A stretch of DNA of 38,615 bases, taken from Actinomycetes bacterium (lineage in GTDB: Bacteria > Actinomycetota > Thermoleophilia > RBG-16-64-13). The stretch spans positions 1 to 38,615 of the forward strand of contig JAJFUK010000194.1 of NCBI GenBank assembly GCA_021372435.1, in the 5' to 3' direction. Position numbers and translations under genes: made by a program. The notes below the pieces were generated by a model that ran no database searches, was not told where the DNA came from, and saw only the letters and a program-made list of their open reading frames with translations. Positions 13,262 to 20,278 of the stretch are shown here, piece after piece. The stretch's first letter is position 1; each line of letters opens with the position of its first letter.

Positions 13262-13630
13262 TCAGGCCCCCTTCGCTGGCTTGTTTGCCTTGGCCTCGGT
13301 GCACGGACCGTTGGCCGCTGCCAGCGCGTCGGCGAATGCCTGTGCCGCACCGACCGCCCGCTCCCGGATGTACTTGTTGCGGTCCTCGATCGACAGGGAG
13401 CGAGGCACCCGCAGCGACTGCCTCCAGTCGCTCTTGCCGATGTCCACGAGCTCCACGTCCTCGACCGGCCGGTCCTCGGCGTAGTGGACGGTCACCTGGA
13501 CCTGGGCGCCCTCGGCGATGAGCGCCCGCACCAGCTGGAGCGTCTCCGCCATCTTGTCGCTCTCCCTCACTTCCACCTTCACACTGGCCACGTCGGCCAC
13601 GGTGTTACAGTTCTCCTCGGTTGCTTCCAT
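13262..13630 (-). CDS. First gene of the early operon, unknown function
   Basis: A 122-aa protein. The N-terminal half is beta-rich (ASVKVEVRESDKMAETLQL; GAQVQVTVHYAED), and the C-terminal half contains RVPRSLSIEDRNKYIRERAV and an Ala-rich helix. The ATG at 13630 is chosen from GGAGG nine bases upstream. It is the first minus-strand gene after the divergent regulator, so its promoter should lie in 13640-13800. No family is recognised. Confidence 0.6.
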   Translation of the reverse strand: MEATEENCNTVADVASVKVEVRESDKMAETLQLVRALIAEGAQVQVTVHYAEDRPVEDVELVDIGKSDWRQSLRVPRSLSIEDRNKYIRERAVGAAQAFADALAAANGPCTEAKANKPAKGA

Positions 13631-13776
13631 CTGTGCATGCCTCCTATTGCGAAAGGTGCCAGGGGGGCGGGAGGAATGCACAATCCACCTTACAAGGAGC
13701 GCCCCCCTTGGCATAGCTTGCGCTCGTCAGATGGATGTGTTCTGGTACCGCTCTAGGCGGTCGAGTGCATTCCCGA

Positions 13777-13799
13777 TGTCTCGTTGGTTACACGAGACA
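13777..13799. promoter_or_regulatory. Inverted repeat, candidate operator between divergent genes
   Basis: TGTCTCGT (13777-13784) and ACGAGACA (13792-13799) are perfect 8-base arms around a 7-base centre. The dyad lies between the first early gene and the plus-strand winged-helix gene, about 20 bases upstream of that gene's TATA box. Its size suits a dimeric winged-helix protein. Confidence 0.55.
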
Positions 13800-13820
13800 C
13801 GGCAGTAATGGAATGGTGAC

Positions 13821-13829
13821 TTTATAAAA
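13821..13829 (+). promoter_or_regulatory. TATA box of the plus-strand regulator
   Basis: TTTATAAAA is a near-consensus archaeal TATA element. Transcription about 25 bases further on would start near 13850, downstream of the GTG at 13842 but upstream of the ATG at 13899, which supports the latter as the real start. Confidence 0.6.
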
Positions 13830-13898
13830 CTATCTTGCCTCGTGAAATACAACACCCAATATAATTATCTATTAATTGAGAACAAATACTCTTCTGTC

Positions 13899-14174
13899 AT
13901 GGCAGGCACGAGCAAAGTCACAATGCTTGAGGAAGCTCATGCTATCAAGGTCCTTCTTATCCTATTGAGAGAAGGTCCAACAAGAAAGACCAACCTATAT
14001 TCATTCATTGGATCAAATACTTCGCCCATTCAGAAAAGATTAGATGAATTCGAGAAGCTTGGCCTTGTCACAATCGAGCCCGATCCAAAACATCATTCTG
14101 CGTTTATCGTTCAGCTCACGCCAAAGGGAAAACGGGTCGCTGAGAAGCTTGTCGAAGTGGATGAAATAATTTAG
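13899..14174 (+). CDS. Winged-helix transcription regulator (candidate lysogeny regulator)
   Basis: A 91-aa protein. LEEAHAIKVLLILLREGPTR is the first helix pair; the recognition helix follows at NLYSFIGSNTSPIQKRLDEF. The wing (GLVTIEPDPKHHSAFIVQLT) and a closing helix (PKGKRVAEKLVEV) complete an ArsR/MarR-like winged helix of archaeal style. The frame is open back to 13842, but the TATA box position favours the ATG at 13899. It is A+T-richer than the structural genes. It is divergent from the early operon across the 13777-13799 dyad, the arrangement expected of a repressor. The repressor role is inferred. Confidence 0.75.
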   Translation: MAGTSKVTMLEEAHAIKVLLILLREGPTRKTNLYSFIGSNTSPIQKRLDEFEKLGLVTIEPDPKHHSAFIVQLTPKGKRVAEKLVEVDEII

Positions 14175-14243
14175 GGAGGCCGCCCATAATGAGATGTATC
14201 TACCCCGAGGAAGAATCTAAATCGACAAGAACAATTATCATTT

Positions 14244-14738
14244 GTGCAAGACAAGATAGAATTCGACTTCGGGCCGGATGTGGAGATCGAACTAGATCTA
14301 GAGGCGGAGGCTGACATGGTCATCGATCCCATTATCACTAAGACCATCGAGGCGCTCTCAGCATGGTACAACAAGGGCAAGGTGGAGAAGGAGGAGGCAA
14401 GGGCATTGCTGCTGGAGCTCAGACGCCTCATTGGTAAAACCGATCTCCATTTGCGCATGTCCACGAAGCGTGGGTGTTTCATCATCAGGCAATACAAGGA
14501 GTATCTGGAAAGGGACATTGAAGCTCTAGACAACTTCCTGGCGCTCAATAGTCCAGAGATGCATGGGGACTTATTTAAGTCGGTTTCGGATTTTCGAGAA
14601 TACCTTGTTGAGTTCCATGTCTTCATGAACGGTGCGAGCTCGGGCTGCGGCGAGGAACTAGATTCGCGGATTGCTAGCATAAGGAAGTACGTCGAGGAGA
14701 CCACCGCCAAGATCGATGATCTCCTCGCCGAGCAGTGA
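14244..14738 (+). CDS. Helical acidic protein, unknown function
   Basis: A 164-aa protein. The acidic N-terminus (FDFGPDVEIELDLEAEADMV) is followed by long helices (EKEEARALLLELRRLIG; YKEYLERDIEALDNFLAL; ASIRKYVEETTAKIDDLLAE). No motif is recognised. The assigned start is GTG at 14244 without a ribosome site. A better-placed ATG at 14189 after GGGAGG is in another frame and ends after about 41 codons, so the true N-terminus is uncertain and one base may be missing. It lies downstream of the winged-helix gene and ends six bases from the convergent gene at 14745. Confidence 0.6.
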   Translation: MQDKIEFDFGPDVEIELDLEAEADMVIDPIITKTIEALSAWYNKGKVEKEEARALLLELRRLIGKTDLHLRMSTKRGCFIIRQYKEYLERDIEALDNFLALNSPEMHGDLFKSVSDFREYLVEFHVFMNGASSGCGEELDSRIASIRKYVEETTAKIDDLLAEQ

Positions 14739-14744
14739 TCAAGA

Positions 14745-14990
14745 TCACTTGTCCGGCCGGCACACCTTGCTCCCGCACTTGGTGCATCCCCAGCCCTTGC
14801 GCGGCGTCTCCGGGGGCAGGTCCATCTCGATGGCCACCTCCGCCGCCGTATCGCACTCCACGGCATCCAGCGCTCGGTCGATGAAGTACAACGCAATGCA
14901 GTTCGTGTGACCCTCCCGTCCGACCTCGTGCTCGATCCTGTCTCTGAGTGTGCGCAAGCGCTTCTCGTATTGTATTGCGGCGTGATCCAT
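14745..14990 (-). CDS. Small protein with C-terminal zinc knuckle
   Basis: An 81-aa protein. The helical N-terminus (QYEKRLRTLRDRIEHEVG) and middle (ALYFIDRALDAVE) lead to GWGCTKCGSKVCRPDK, which offers three or four zinc ligands. It has its own promoter (TATA-like GATAAATAAC at 15021-15030). It converges with the plus-strand gene ending at 14738. The function is unknown. Confidence 0.6.
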   Translation of the reverse strand: MDHAAIQYEKRLRTLRDRIEHEVGREGHTNCIALYFIDRALDAVECDTAAEVAIEMDLPPETPRKGWGCTKCGSKVCRPDK

Positions 14991-15020
14991 CCGATCTCCG
15001 GCCGGTCAATCCCGCCTTCC

Positions 15021-15030
15021 GTTATTTATC
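15021..15030 (-). promoter_or_regulatory. TATA-like element upstream of the 14745-14990 gene
   Basis: The minus strand reads GATAAATAAC, 31-40 bases before the ATG at 14990. The spacing would give a very short leader, common in archaea. Confidence 0.4.
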
Positions 15031-15179
15031 CGGACGGGGGAGAGGTGACCGAAGACCGACCATCGGTTCAGGTGATGATTTAACAACTCTTATTAATCTG
15101 CCTGGGCGAAAAGGAATCACCGAGGCTTGTCGTTCGCGAGCGATGAAAAGTTAATAACCGGAAGTGGAACGGGGAAGGC

Positions 15180-15608
15180 TTATTGCCCTCCAGTTATAGA
15201 ATCATCGGCGTCCTCGCTGCCAGGCGCATCGGATTTTTCGCAACCAAGAAGCTCAACCGAACTCATCCCGCCCGGCGACGGGGACCCATCGACGCTGACA
15301 GTCCGATCGAAGCACTCCTTGTGCAGGTACCCGTACCGCGGACCGAAGGCCCTGCTCCGGAGGAAGAGCTCGTACGCCTTGTCGTCCTCGCTCACCAGGT
15401 CTCCGCAGATCTCGCATTGCGCCACCTGCCCAAGGTCGTAGAACGCCGGGCCGTCATAGTCGAGGACCTCGAGGCCGTGCACGCCGAGGACGAACTGCAG
15501 CCGGGCGATGTCGCGCAGCCGGTCCTGGGACCGGCGCAGCATGTCCAGCTCGCCCTGCAGGTCGGCGATGCGTCTTAACACTACGATGCGATGCTCGGCC
15601 GTCACCAT
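15180..15608 (-). CDS. Coiled-coil zinc-motif protein
   Basis: A 142-aa protein. A coiled N-terminus (VLRRIADLQGELDMLRRSQD) precedes a zinc-type domain, CEICGDLVSEDD ... YLHKECFDR, resembling treble-clef or LIM-like knuckles. The tail is Ser/Gly/Asp-rich. The ATG at 15608 is assigned without a strong ribosome site. It lies apart from the early operon; the gaps on both sides are under 200 bases and hold only A+T-rich promoter-like tracts. The role is unknown. Confidence 0.6.
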   Translation of the reverse strand: MVTAEHRIVVLRRIADLQGELDMLRRSQDRLRDIARLQFVLGVHGLEVLDYDGPAFYDLGQVAQCEICGDLVSEDDKAYELFLRSRAFGPRYGYLHKECFDRTVSVDGSPSPGGMSSVELLGCEKSDAPGSEDADDSITGGQ

Positions 15609-15799
15609 CGTTCATCAGCTCCGTTGAAGCTCATGATCATCCGGACCAGGGCGTGCCTTTACCTTCGTTGCGCCGGGGGGTGACCGAAAGTGCGAACGCC
15701 GCGTTCCGTTCTTGATAATTATAATTTTAGCGAGAGCGGAGCATACCTATATCTCATAGCTATTAAAATAATATCAGAAATCAAAATAGGAGGAAAGAA

Positions 15800-16564
15800 A
15801 TGGCTCTATCCAAGAAAATGCTAGCGATCGTCGGCGTGCTCGTGATCGTGGTCGTGGTGATTATCGCCGCGGCTGCGCTGGGCGGCGGCAACACCAAGGC
15901 GAACGATAACAACGACAACGACAATGATAACGATAACGACAACGGCGACAACACCAACACCAGGGACCAGATCGCCAACGTGTCGTACTCGGGCAGCGGC
16001 GACAAGGTCTCGGAGAAGTTCGAGCTGCAGGCCGGGGTGACGATCTTCCACATGACTCACTCCGGAAGCTCGAACTTCGCGGTGACACTGTACAACGAGG
16101 CCGGAGAGTACGTTGACCTGTTGGCCAACGAGATCGGCACCTACGACGGCGCAACCCTGATCGGCGTCAAGGCCGACCAGCTGGTGGGCGCGGAGCCCGG
16201 GAAGCACTACTTGCAGATCGAGGCCGATGGCGCTTGGACCATCGTGATCGAGCAGCCCCGTGTGGCGTCCGGAGCAGCCCTTCCGCAGACCCTGACCGGT
16301 AGCGGACCTAACGTCACCATCCCGATCGCTCTGACCTCCGGGGTCGCGGTGTTCAACATGACCCACAGCGGATCGAGCAATTTCATCGTCACGCTCTACG
16401 CCGACGATGGCGACTATGTCGATATCCTCGCCAACGAGATCGGGGCGTACAGCGGGGAGAAGTCCGTCACCGTGAACGGTGGTATCCTGAACGCATCCCC
16501 GGGCATCCACTGGGTCAGCGTCGATGCCGACGGGGACTGGACCATAAAGATCACCAAGATGTGA
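15800..16564 (+). CDS. Membrane-anchored surface protein with two tandem domains
   Basis: A 254-aa protein with a single N-terminal hydrophobic segment (about 8-28) after basic residues, consistent with an anchor or uncleaved signal, then an Asn/Asp linker (about 34-54). Two homologous beta domains follow (about 58-153 and 158-254), marked by FHMTHSGSSNFAVTLY and FNMTHSGSSNFIVTLY and ending in GAWTIVIEQP / GDWTIKITKM. The domain type occurs in many secreted archaeal and bacterial proteins. The ATG is preceded by AGGAGG at the usual spacing. It is a solitary plus-strand gene between operons, the typical setting of a host-modifying moron gene; a role at the host surface, for example in exclusion of other viruses, is inferred. 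Confidence 0.8.
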   Translation: MALSKKMLAIVGVLVIVVVVIIAAAALGGGNTKANDNNDNDNDNDNDNGDNTNTRDQIANVSYSGSGDKVSEKFELQAGVTIFHMTHSGSSNFAVTLYNEAGEYVDLLANEIGTYDGATLIGVKADQLVGAEPGKHYLQIEADGAWTIVIEQPRVASGAALPQTLTGSGPNVTIPIALTSGVAVFNMTHSGSSNFIVTLYADDGDYVDILANEIGAYSGEKSVTVNGGILNASPGIHWVSVDADGDWTIKITKM

Positions 16565-16580
16565 TCTCAAACCCCTTTCC

Positions 16581-16633
16581 ATCTTTCTCTGTAAAGCTCT
16601 CTGTAAAACATCTGTAAAAAGTTTATATAAAAG
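16581..16633 (-). terminator. T-rich intergenic end of the late operon
   Basis: On the minus strand, just past the stop of the last late gene, the sequence carries TTTT, TTTTT and TTTT runs (CTTTTATATAAACTTTTTAC then AGATGTTTTACAG), the pattern that ends archaeal transcripts. The plus strand also has a pyrimidine-rich stretch (CCCCTTTCCATCTTTCTC) after the surface gene. The embedded TTTATATAAA would also score as a TATA box on either strand. Confidence 0.5.
16586..16621. repeat. Three tandem 12-base repeats
   Basis: The units are TCTCTGTAAAGC (16586), TCTCTGTAAAAC (16598) and ATCTGTAAAAAG (16610), each in register. They lie between the ends of two convergent genes and lead into the palindrome TTTATATAAA. 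Confidence 0.75.
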
Positions 16634-16634
16634 A

Positions 16635-17066
16635 TCAGGGGAACGGGATCCCCATGGCCGCGGTCACGACCTTGATGCCGACCACCGCCACCAGCAGGAT
16701 CATGACCACCTTCCCGCCATACTTGATGAGCTCCTTGCGCTCCTCGATGCTGGCCTTGTTATTGCAGGTCACCAGGCCCTGGTAGAACCGGATGGTCTCC
16801 TGCTGGGCCTGACGGTCCTTCTCCCGCTCCTCTGTTTCCTGCTTCCGTTCCTCCTTGCGATCCTCGCGGTCATCCTCGATCGCTTTGACCAAGGAGGCCA
16901 CTGTCGTCTCCGTCCTGGTCTGAGCGATGGCGAGGTCGGCGACCCGGTCCTCGAGGGACTTCTGCCCGTCCTTCTGGCTCCTGACCGCATCGTTTATTCG
17001 GCTATGTTCCGGACAGAACGGGAGGACCGGCAGTTCGTCCATCAGGGGGTCGTGACCTTCCACCAC
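16635..17066 (-). CDS. Coiled-coil membrane protein, lysis-cassette candidate
   Basis: A 143-aa protein. The N-terminal part includes PFCPEHSRIND. A long charged coil follows (KSLEDRVADLAIAQTRTETT to about residue 90, rich in Glu/Arg/Lys), then a C-terminal membrane helix (about 118-138) ending GIPFP. The layout recalls tail-anchored phage proteins near lysis genes. The start is GTG at 17066 with no clear ribosome site; the ATG nine codons later is an alternative. It is the last gene of the late operon, after the GH5-like protein and another membrane protein. A lysis role is inferred from place and topology. Confidence 0.6.
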   Translation of the reverse strand: MVEGHDPLMDELPVLPFCPEHSRINDAVRSQKDGQKSLEDRVADLAIAQTRTETTVASLVKAIEDDREDRKEERKQETEEREKDRQAQQETIRFYQGLVTCNNKASIEERKELIKYGGKVVMILLVAVVGIKVVTAAMGIPFP

Positions 17067-17074
17067 TTACCACG

Positions 17075-17398
17075 TCACCCCTTCACTCCCTTGATCAGGG
17101 CCACGAGCTCCTGATACGCAGCGTCGGCCTTGTCGATGCAGTTGGTGACCTCCTCGGGGCTCAGGGTGTCGTCGACCAGTGCCTCATCGGCAGCGGCAAC
17201 GAAATCCTTGAAGGCTTTGAAGGCCGGGAGCAACGGCTCCGGGACCTTGCCCTCAATACTGTCCATCTTCTTGTGCAGCCTAGAGAGCCTGATCTTAAGC
17301 CAGGCATAGGTCTTCGGTGCCTTCTGCACAACGATCGCGGTCCCGATCACGATGGCGGCCACGAGGGCCGCGAACTGGTATTCGTTCAGCTCTATCAT
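17075..17398 (-). CDS. Small membrane protein, holin candidate
   Basis: A 107-aa protein with one membrane helix near the N-terminus (AALVAAIVIGTAIVV, about 10-25), then a basic stretch (WLKIRLSRLHKKM) and a soluble helical tail (PAFKAFKDFVAAADEALVDD; CIDKADAAYQELVALIKG). Type III-like holins and phage minor membrane proteins can look like this. GAGG lies before the ATG and the gap to the GH5-like gene is only four bases, so co-translation is likely. Holin identity rests on context. Confidence 0.6.
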   Translation of the reverse strand: MIELNEYQFAALVAAIVIGTAIVVQKAPKTYAWLKIRLSRLHKKMDSIEGKVPEPLLPAFKAFKDFVAAADEALVDDTLSPEEVTNCIDKADAAYQELVALIKGVKG

Positions 17399-17402
17399 CT
17401 CT

Positions 17403-18854
17403 TCACCTCTTCGTTATCTTACCCCATAGTCCGAGGATCCACTCGACCACCCTCCAGAACACGAACCCCCGCCCGATGTGAGTCTCCGGCTCCGGAACCG
17501 TCTCCGGCGACGGGTTCGAGGGCCTCTCATCTTCCTCCTCGGGCTCGCTCGCTGCCGGCGGGTCCGGCTCGCTAGGAGCCTCATTAGCGGGCTCCTCGGC
17601 CTCGGGTGTCTCCTCCCCTGCCTCGCCGTCCTCCGGCTCCTCCACGGCCGGCTGCTCGCCCTCGGAGGGCTGCTCGGTGCGTTCCTCCTCAGTGGTCTCC
17701 TGCGTCGGAGAGGAGGAATCACTAGGCTCGGGTACCGGATCTGCCACCGGCGCTGGCGTCTCAACAGGGGTTTCTACCGGCGCAGGAGATGGAGTAGGGA
17801 GCGAGGTCAGGGGGAACCCTGACCGTGGAGCGAGGCGCATGGCGCAGCTGTCAAGCCCGAGCTCAAGGAAGGCGTCCTCCACGTCCTTGACGTACCAGGC
17901 CGCCGAGGTTCTCAGGTCCCCGTACTCGCCGACCAACCCGGTCACGCCACGAGCATTGCAGTAGGCGGCGAACGAGGCGGCCATGTCGCTCTTGAAGTCG
18001 GCCTTCTTTGCCCCGAACCAGTAGATGTGAGCGCTCGGGATCTTCTGGTAGTCGTTCGGACGCTTGAGGAACGCGCGATCGCCACGTACGAAGTCCCAAC
18101 CGTCGACCACGTGGTACTGATTGACCGCGTCCCAGTGGTACGCGGTCACGCAGAACATCGCCCCGATGAGCGCGTGGCCCATAATGACCGGAGGAGCTCC
18201 GTCGCCCGCTACTGCAGTAGAGCCATCAATGGCGCTCTCGACGAAGGCGCAGTAGGCATCGAGCCGCTTCCGGTACCCGACCATGGTGTCGGTCACCTTT
18301 CCGGAAGCGTCCTTGGCGACCTCCTCCGGATAGAGCCTGTGCCAGTAGTCGTAGGCGATGAGGTCGTGGTCAGTCTCGTTGCCCCACTCGATCGCATACA
18401 CCCCGGCATGGCCCTTGAAGTGCTTGGCCACCGATCCGACGTAGGTGTTGGCATCGTGGTGCTGCTGCGAGCTCGTGTCCCACAGCGGTTCGTTCTCCTT
18501 GTGATACGAGCCGTCGGCGAACCCCAGGCAGGTGAAGATGATCTGCATGCCCTCCGCGAGAGCAGCATCGGCCCAGTTGTCAAGGATACCATAGAACTTC
18601 TCCGAGTCCATCTTCCAGGCGTCCCACTGAGCGTTGCCGCTCCACCAGTCCCCCGCACCGATGCGCACCAGCTGGAGGCCGAGCTGTCGGAGGGCGGCCA
18701 TGACGTACCGCGCTAGGTCCTTGTGCGAGCCGACCTGTAGGAAGGTTGTTGGGTCCTGCATGACCGAGCCGGGGATCAAGCGGTTCTTGCCCAGCTGCCC
18801 CTCGAGCTCCCAGGTAATGACACACTGATCATTGCCCCCGCGCCGTGCCGTCAT
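17403..18854 (-). CDS. GH5-like glycosidase with C-terminal membrane helix
   Basis: This 483-aa protein is predicted to cut a glycan of the host envelope. Residues 1-345 look like a clan-A TIM barrel: ALRQLGLQLVRIGAGDWW early, then YAIEWGNETD with the proposed acid/base E160 and GLVGEYGD with the proposed nucleophile E310, both in the GH5/GH39-like positions and 150 residues apart. A Pro/Glu/Ser-rich linker (about 350-455) follows, and the protein ends in an aromatic hydrophobic helix (FVFWRVVEWILGLWGKITKR). No signal peptide is seen. The ATGA overlap at 18854 sets the start. Small membrane genes flank it, so it may be the lysin or a tail-associated depolymerase. The substrate is unknown. Confidence 0.75.
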   Translation of the reverse strand: MTARRGGNDQCVITWELEGQLGKNRLIPGSVMQDPTTFLQVGSHKDLARYVMAALRQLGLQLVRIGAGDWWSGNAQWDAWKMDSEKFYGILDNWADAALAEGMQIIFTCLGFADGSYHKENEPLWDTSSQQHHDANTYVGSVAKHFKGHAGVYAIEWGNETDHDLIAYDYWHRLYPEEVAKDASGKVTDTMVGYRKRLDAYCAFVESAIDGSTAVAGDGAPPVIMGHALIGAMFCVTAYHWDAVNQYHVVDGWDFVRGDRAFLKRPNDYQKIPSAHIYWFGAKKADFKSDMAASFAAYCNARGVTGLVGEYGDLRTSAAWYVKDVEDAFLELGLDSCAMRLAPRSGFPLTSLPTPSPAPVETPVETPAPVADPVPEPSDSSSPTQETTEEERTEQPSEGEQPAVEEPEDGEAGEETPEAEEPANEAPSEPDPPAASEPEEEDERPSNPSPETVPEPETHIGRGFVFWRVVEWILGLWGKITKR

Positions 18855-19006
18855 GCGTTCAGCCCCTTGAACTTGACGGACTCCTCGGTCGGTCGGAACC
18901 TCGAGTGCGCGTGGCATCCGGGGCACTCCGGGTGCTCGGCGTCCTGGCAATAGTAGCAGCGCGGCGGTACGCCCCCTTCCTCGAGGATCACGAGCTCCTC
19001 GCTCAC
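18851..19006 (-). CDS. Small zinc-ribbon protein in the lysis cassette
   Basis: A 51-aa protein. RCYYCQDAEHPECPGCHAHS supplies CxxC ... CxxC ligands for one zinc. The proposed GTG start overlaps the upstream stop as GTGA; another GTG at 18991 has GAGGAG upstream. Its stop overlaps the ATG of the GH5-like gene. Zinc ribbons are common in the early genes but this is the only one in the late operon. The function is unknown. Confidence 0.6.
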   Translation of the reverse strand: MSEELVILEEGGVPPRCYYCQDAEHPECPGCHAHSRFRPTEESVKFKGLNA

Positions 19007-19140
19007 GGGCACCACCACGCGCAGATGTTGATGACCGTCAGGGCGGTCGCCAGCGCTCCTATCGCGATCCCCGCGTATGCCCACGCGATGCTGCACAGCT
19101 TGTCCAGCTTCGTTTCCTTGGTGTCGTTGTCGTCTGTCAT
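19003..19140 (-). CDS. Small single-helix membrane protein
   Basis: A 45-aa protein with a charged N-terminus (MTDDNDTKETKLDKLCS) and one membrane helix (about 17-38, AWAYAGIAIGALATALTVIN), ending CAWWCP. GGAGG lies five bases before the ATG and overlaps the stop region of the beta-propeller gene, giving strong support for translation. It stands directly before the zinc ribbon and GH5-like genes and is a second holin or antiholin candidate. Confidence 0.65.
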   Translation of the reverse strand: MTDDNDTKETKLDKLCSIAWAYAGIAIGALATALTVINICAWWCP

Positions 19141-19148
19141 GTCGCCTC

Positions 19149-20276
19149 CTAGATGATCATGATGCCCCCGCAGGCGATGCCACCGCTCGGCCCCACCCCT
19201 CCAGCGCTTGCGGTCAGCGATTCGATGCGGATGTTGTCCAGTGTGTACGGGCTGCCGCCCGACAGGTAGAAGAAAAGCACCGAGTCGTTCTGCGCCCGGT
19301 TAAGCCCGACCGTCTGGTAGCTGTTGGGCAGCGCGGACTCGGTCGCAGCGTCGACCACCGAGCTCCAGCTGGAGGTCAGGGCGGTGTACTTTACGTAGTA
19401 AACGTGGGTGCTGGACGGGAACGACTGCCAGGCGATGAAGGCGTCACCGGTGTCCTTGTTGATCGACACCGCAGGCAGGTCGTCGTAGCTGCAGTTGTCC
19501 TCGATCTCGACGGCCGTCCCCCAGCTGCTACCGTTCCAAGTTCGGCGGTAGATGTTGAACAGGTTGTCCTGCGCGTTCCAGGCCAGGTGCACCACGTCGC
19601 CGAAGGCCCTCGCGTCAAACCTCTGGGTCGCCGAGCAGATGATCGAGGAAGCCTGCACCCGCGACCCGAGCGCCGATCCGTCCCAGACCTTGCTGAAGAT
19701 GTGCCCGCCGGTGACGGTACAGTACAGCGCCATCCACTTGCTGCCGCTCAGGGCGACCGCCTTGATCATGGTGTTGACCGAGTCCTGGTCCGAGTCGCTC
19801 ACGGTCATCGGGTACCCGGAGACCACGGACCAGGTGCCGTTGGTGTTCACCAGCCGCGTCACCTTGGCCTTGTTCGTGTCGTAATAGGCGACCAGCAAGC
19901 TGCCGTCGTCCATCATGTCGATCGATGTCACGCGCATCTGCGTGCCCGTTGCTACGGTCACCTCGGTCTCCCAGGAGATCGAGCCTCCGGAGCACACTCC
20001 CCGGCGGATCTTGATGGGGTTACTGTCCGGCGTGCAGCTCGCCAAGTAACAGTAGATGTCGTCGAACAGCGCCTGGAAGTACGAGCCGTCGGAGCCGGCC
20101 TTGACGGTGACCTCCGAGCCGAAGTTGCTCGGGTCGCAGGTCGGGTGGTCGTTCGGAGCGAAGACGATGTTCGTGCCGTTCGACCACATGAGGTACCAGT
20201 AACTGGCCGCGAAGCCGGCCTTCGAGCCCGTGCCGAGGTGCAGCGCCGAGCTGTTGGTCGTAGTTCGGGACGCCAT
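19149..20276 (-). CDS. Beta-propeller tail-tip / fibre protein
   Basis: This 375-aa protein consists of repeated beta blades with aromatic/Gly-rich turns (YWYLMWSNGTNIVFAPND; VAYYDTNKAKVTRLVNTNGT; VHLAWNAQDNLFNIYRRTWN; AFIAWQSFPSSTHVYYVKYT). This pattern is typical of sialidase-like propellers used in receptor binding. The C-terminus is Gly-rich (SAGGVGPSGGIACGGIMII). It resembles the N-terminal domain of the 29803-32562 fibre, so the virus carries two propellers. The start ATG lies two bases after the preceding stop with GGAG upstream. Host recognition is inferred. Confidence 0.7.
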   Translation of the reverse strand: MASRTTTNSSALHLGTGSKAGFAASYWYLMWSNGTNIVFAPNDHPTCDPSNFGSEVTVKAGSDGSYFQALFDDIYCYLASCTPDSNPIKIRRGVCSGGSISWETEVTVATGTQMRVTSIDMMDDGSLLVAYYDTNKAKVTRLVNTNGTWSVVSGYPMTVSDSDQDSVNTMIKAVALSGSKWMALYCTVTGGHIFSKVWDGSALGSRVQASSIICSATQRFDARAFGDVVHLAWNAQDNLFNIYRRTWNGSSWGTAVEIEDNCSYDDLPAVSINKDTGDAFIAWQSFPSSTHVYYVKYTALTSSWSSVVDAATESALPNSYQTVGLNRAQNDSVLFFYLSGGSPYTLDNIRIESLTASAGGVGPSGGIACGGIMII

Positions 20277-20278
20277 GC

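Noticed and set aside
15900-15960. Asp/Asn repeat run as a CRISPR or minisatellite
   Set aside because: It is a coding linker of AAC/GAC codons in the surface protein, with no spacer structure.
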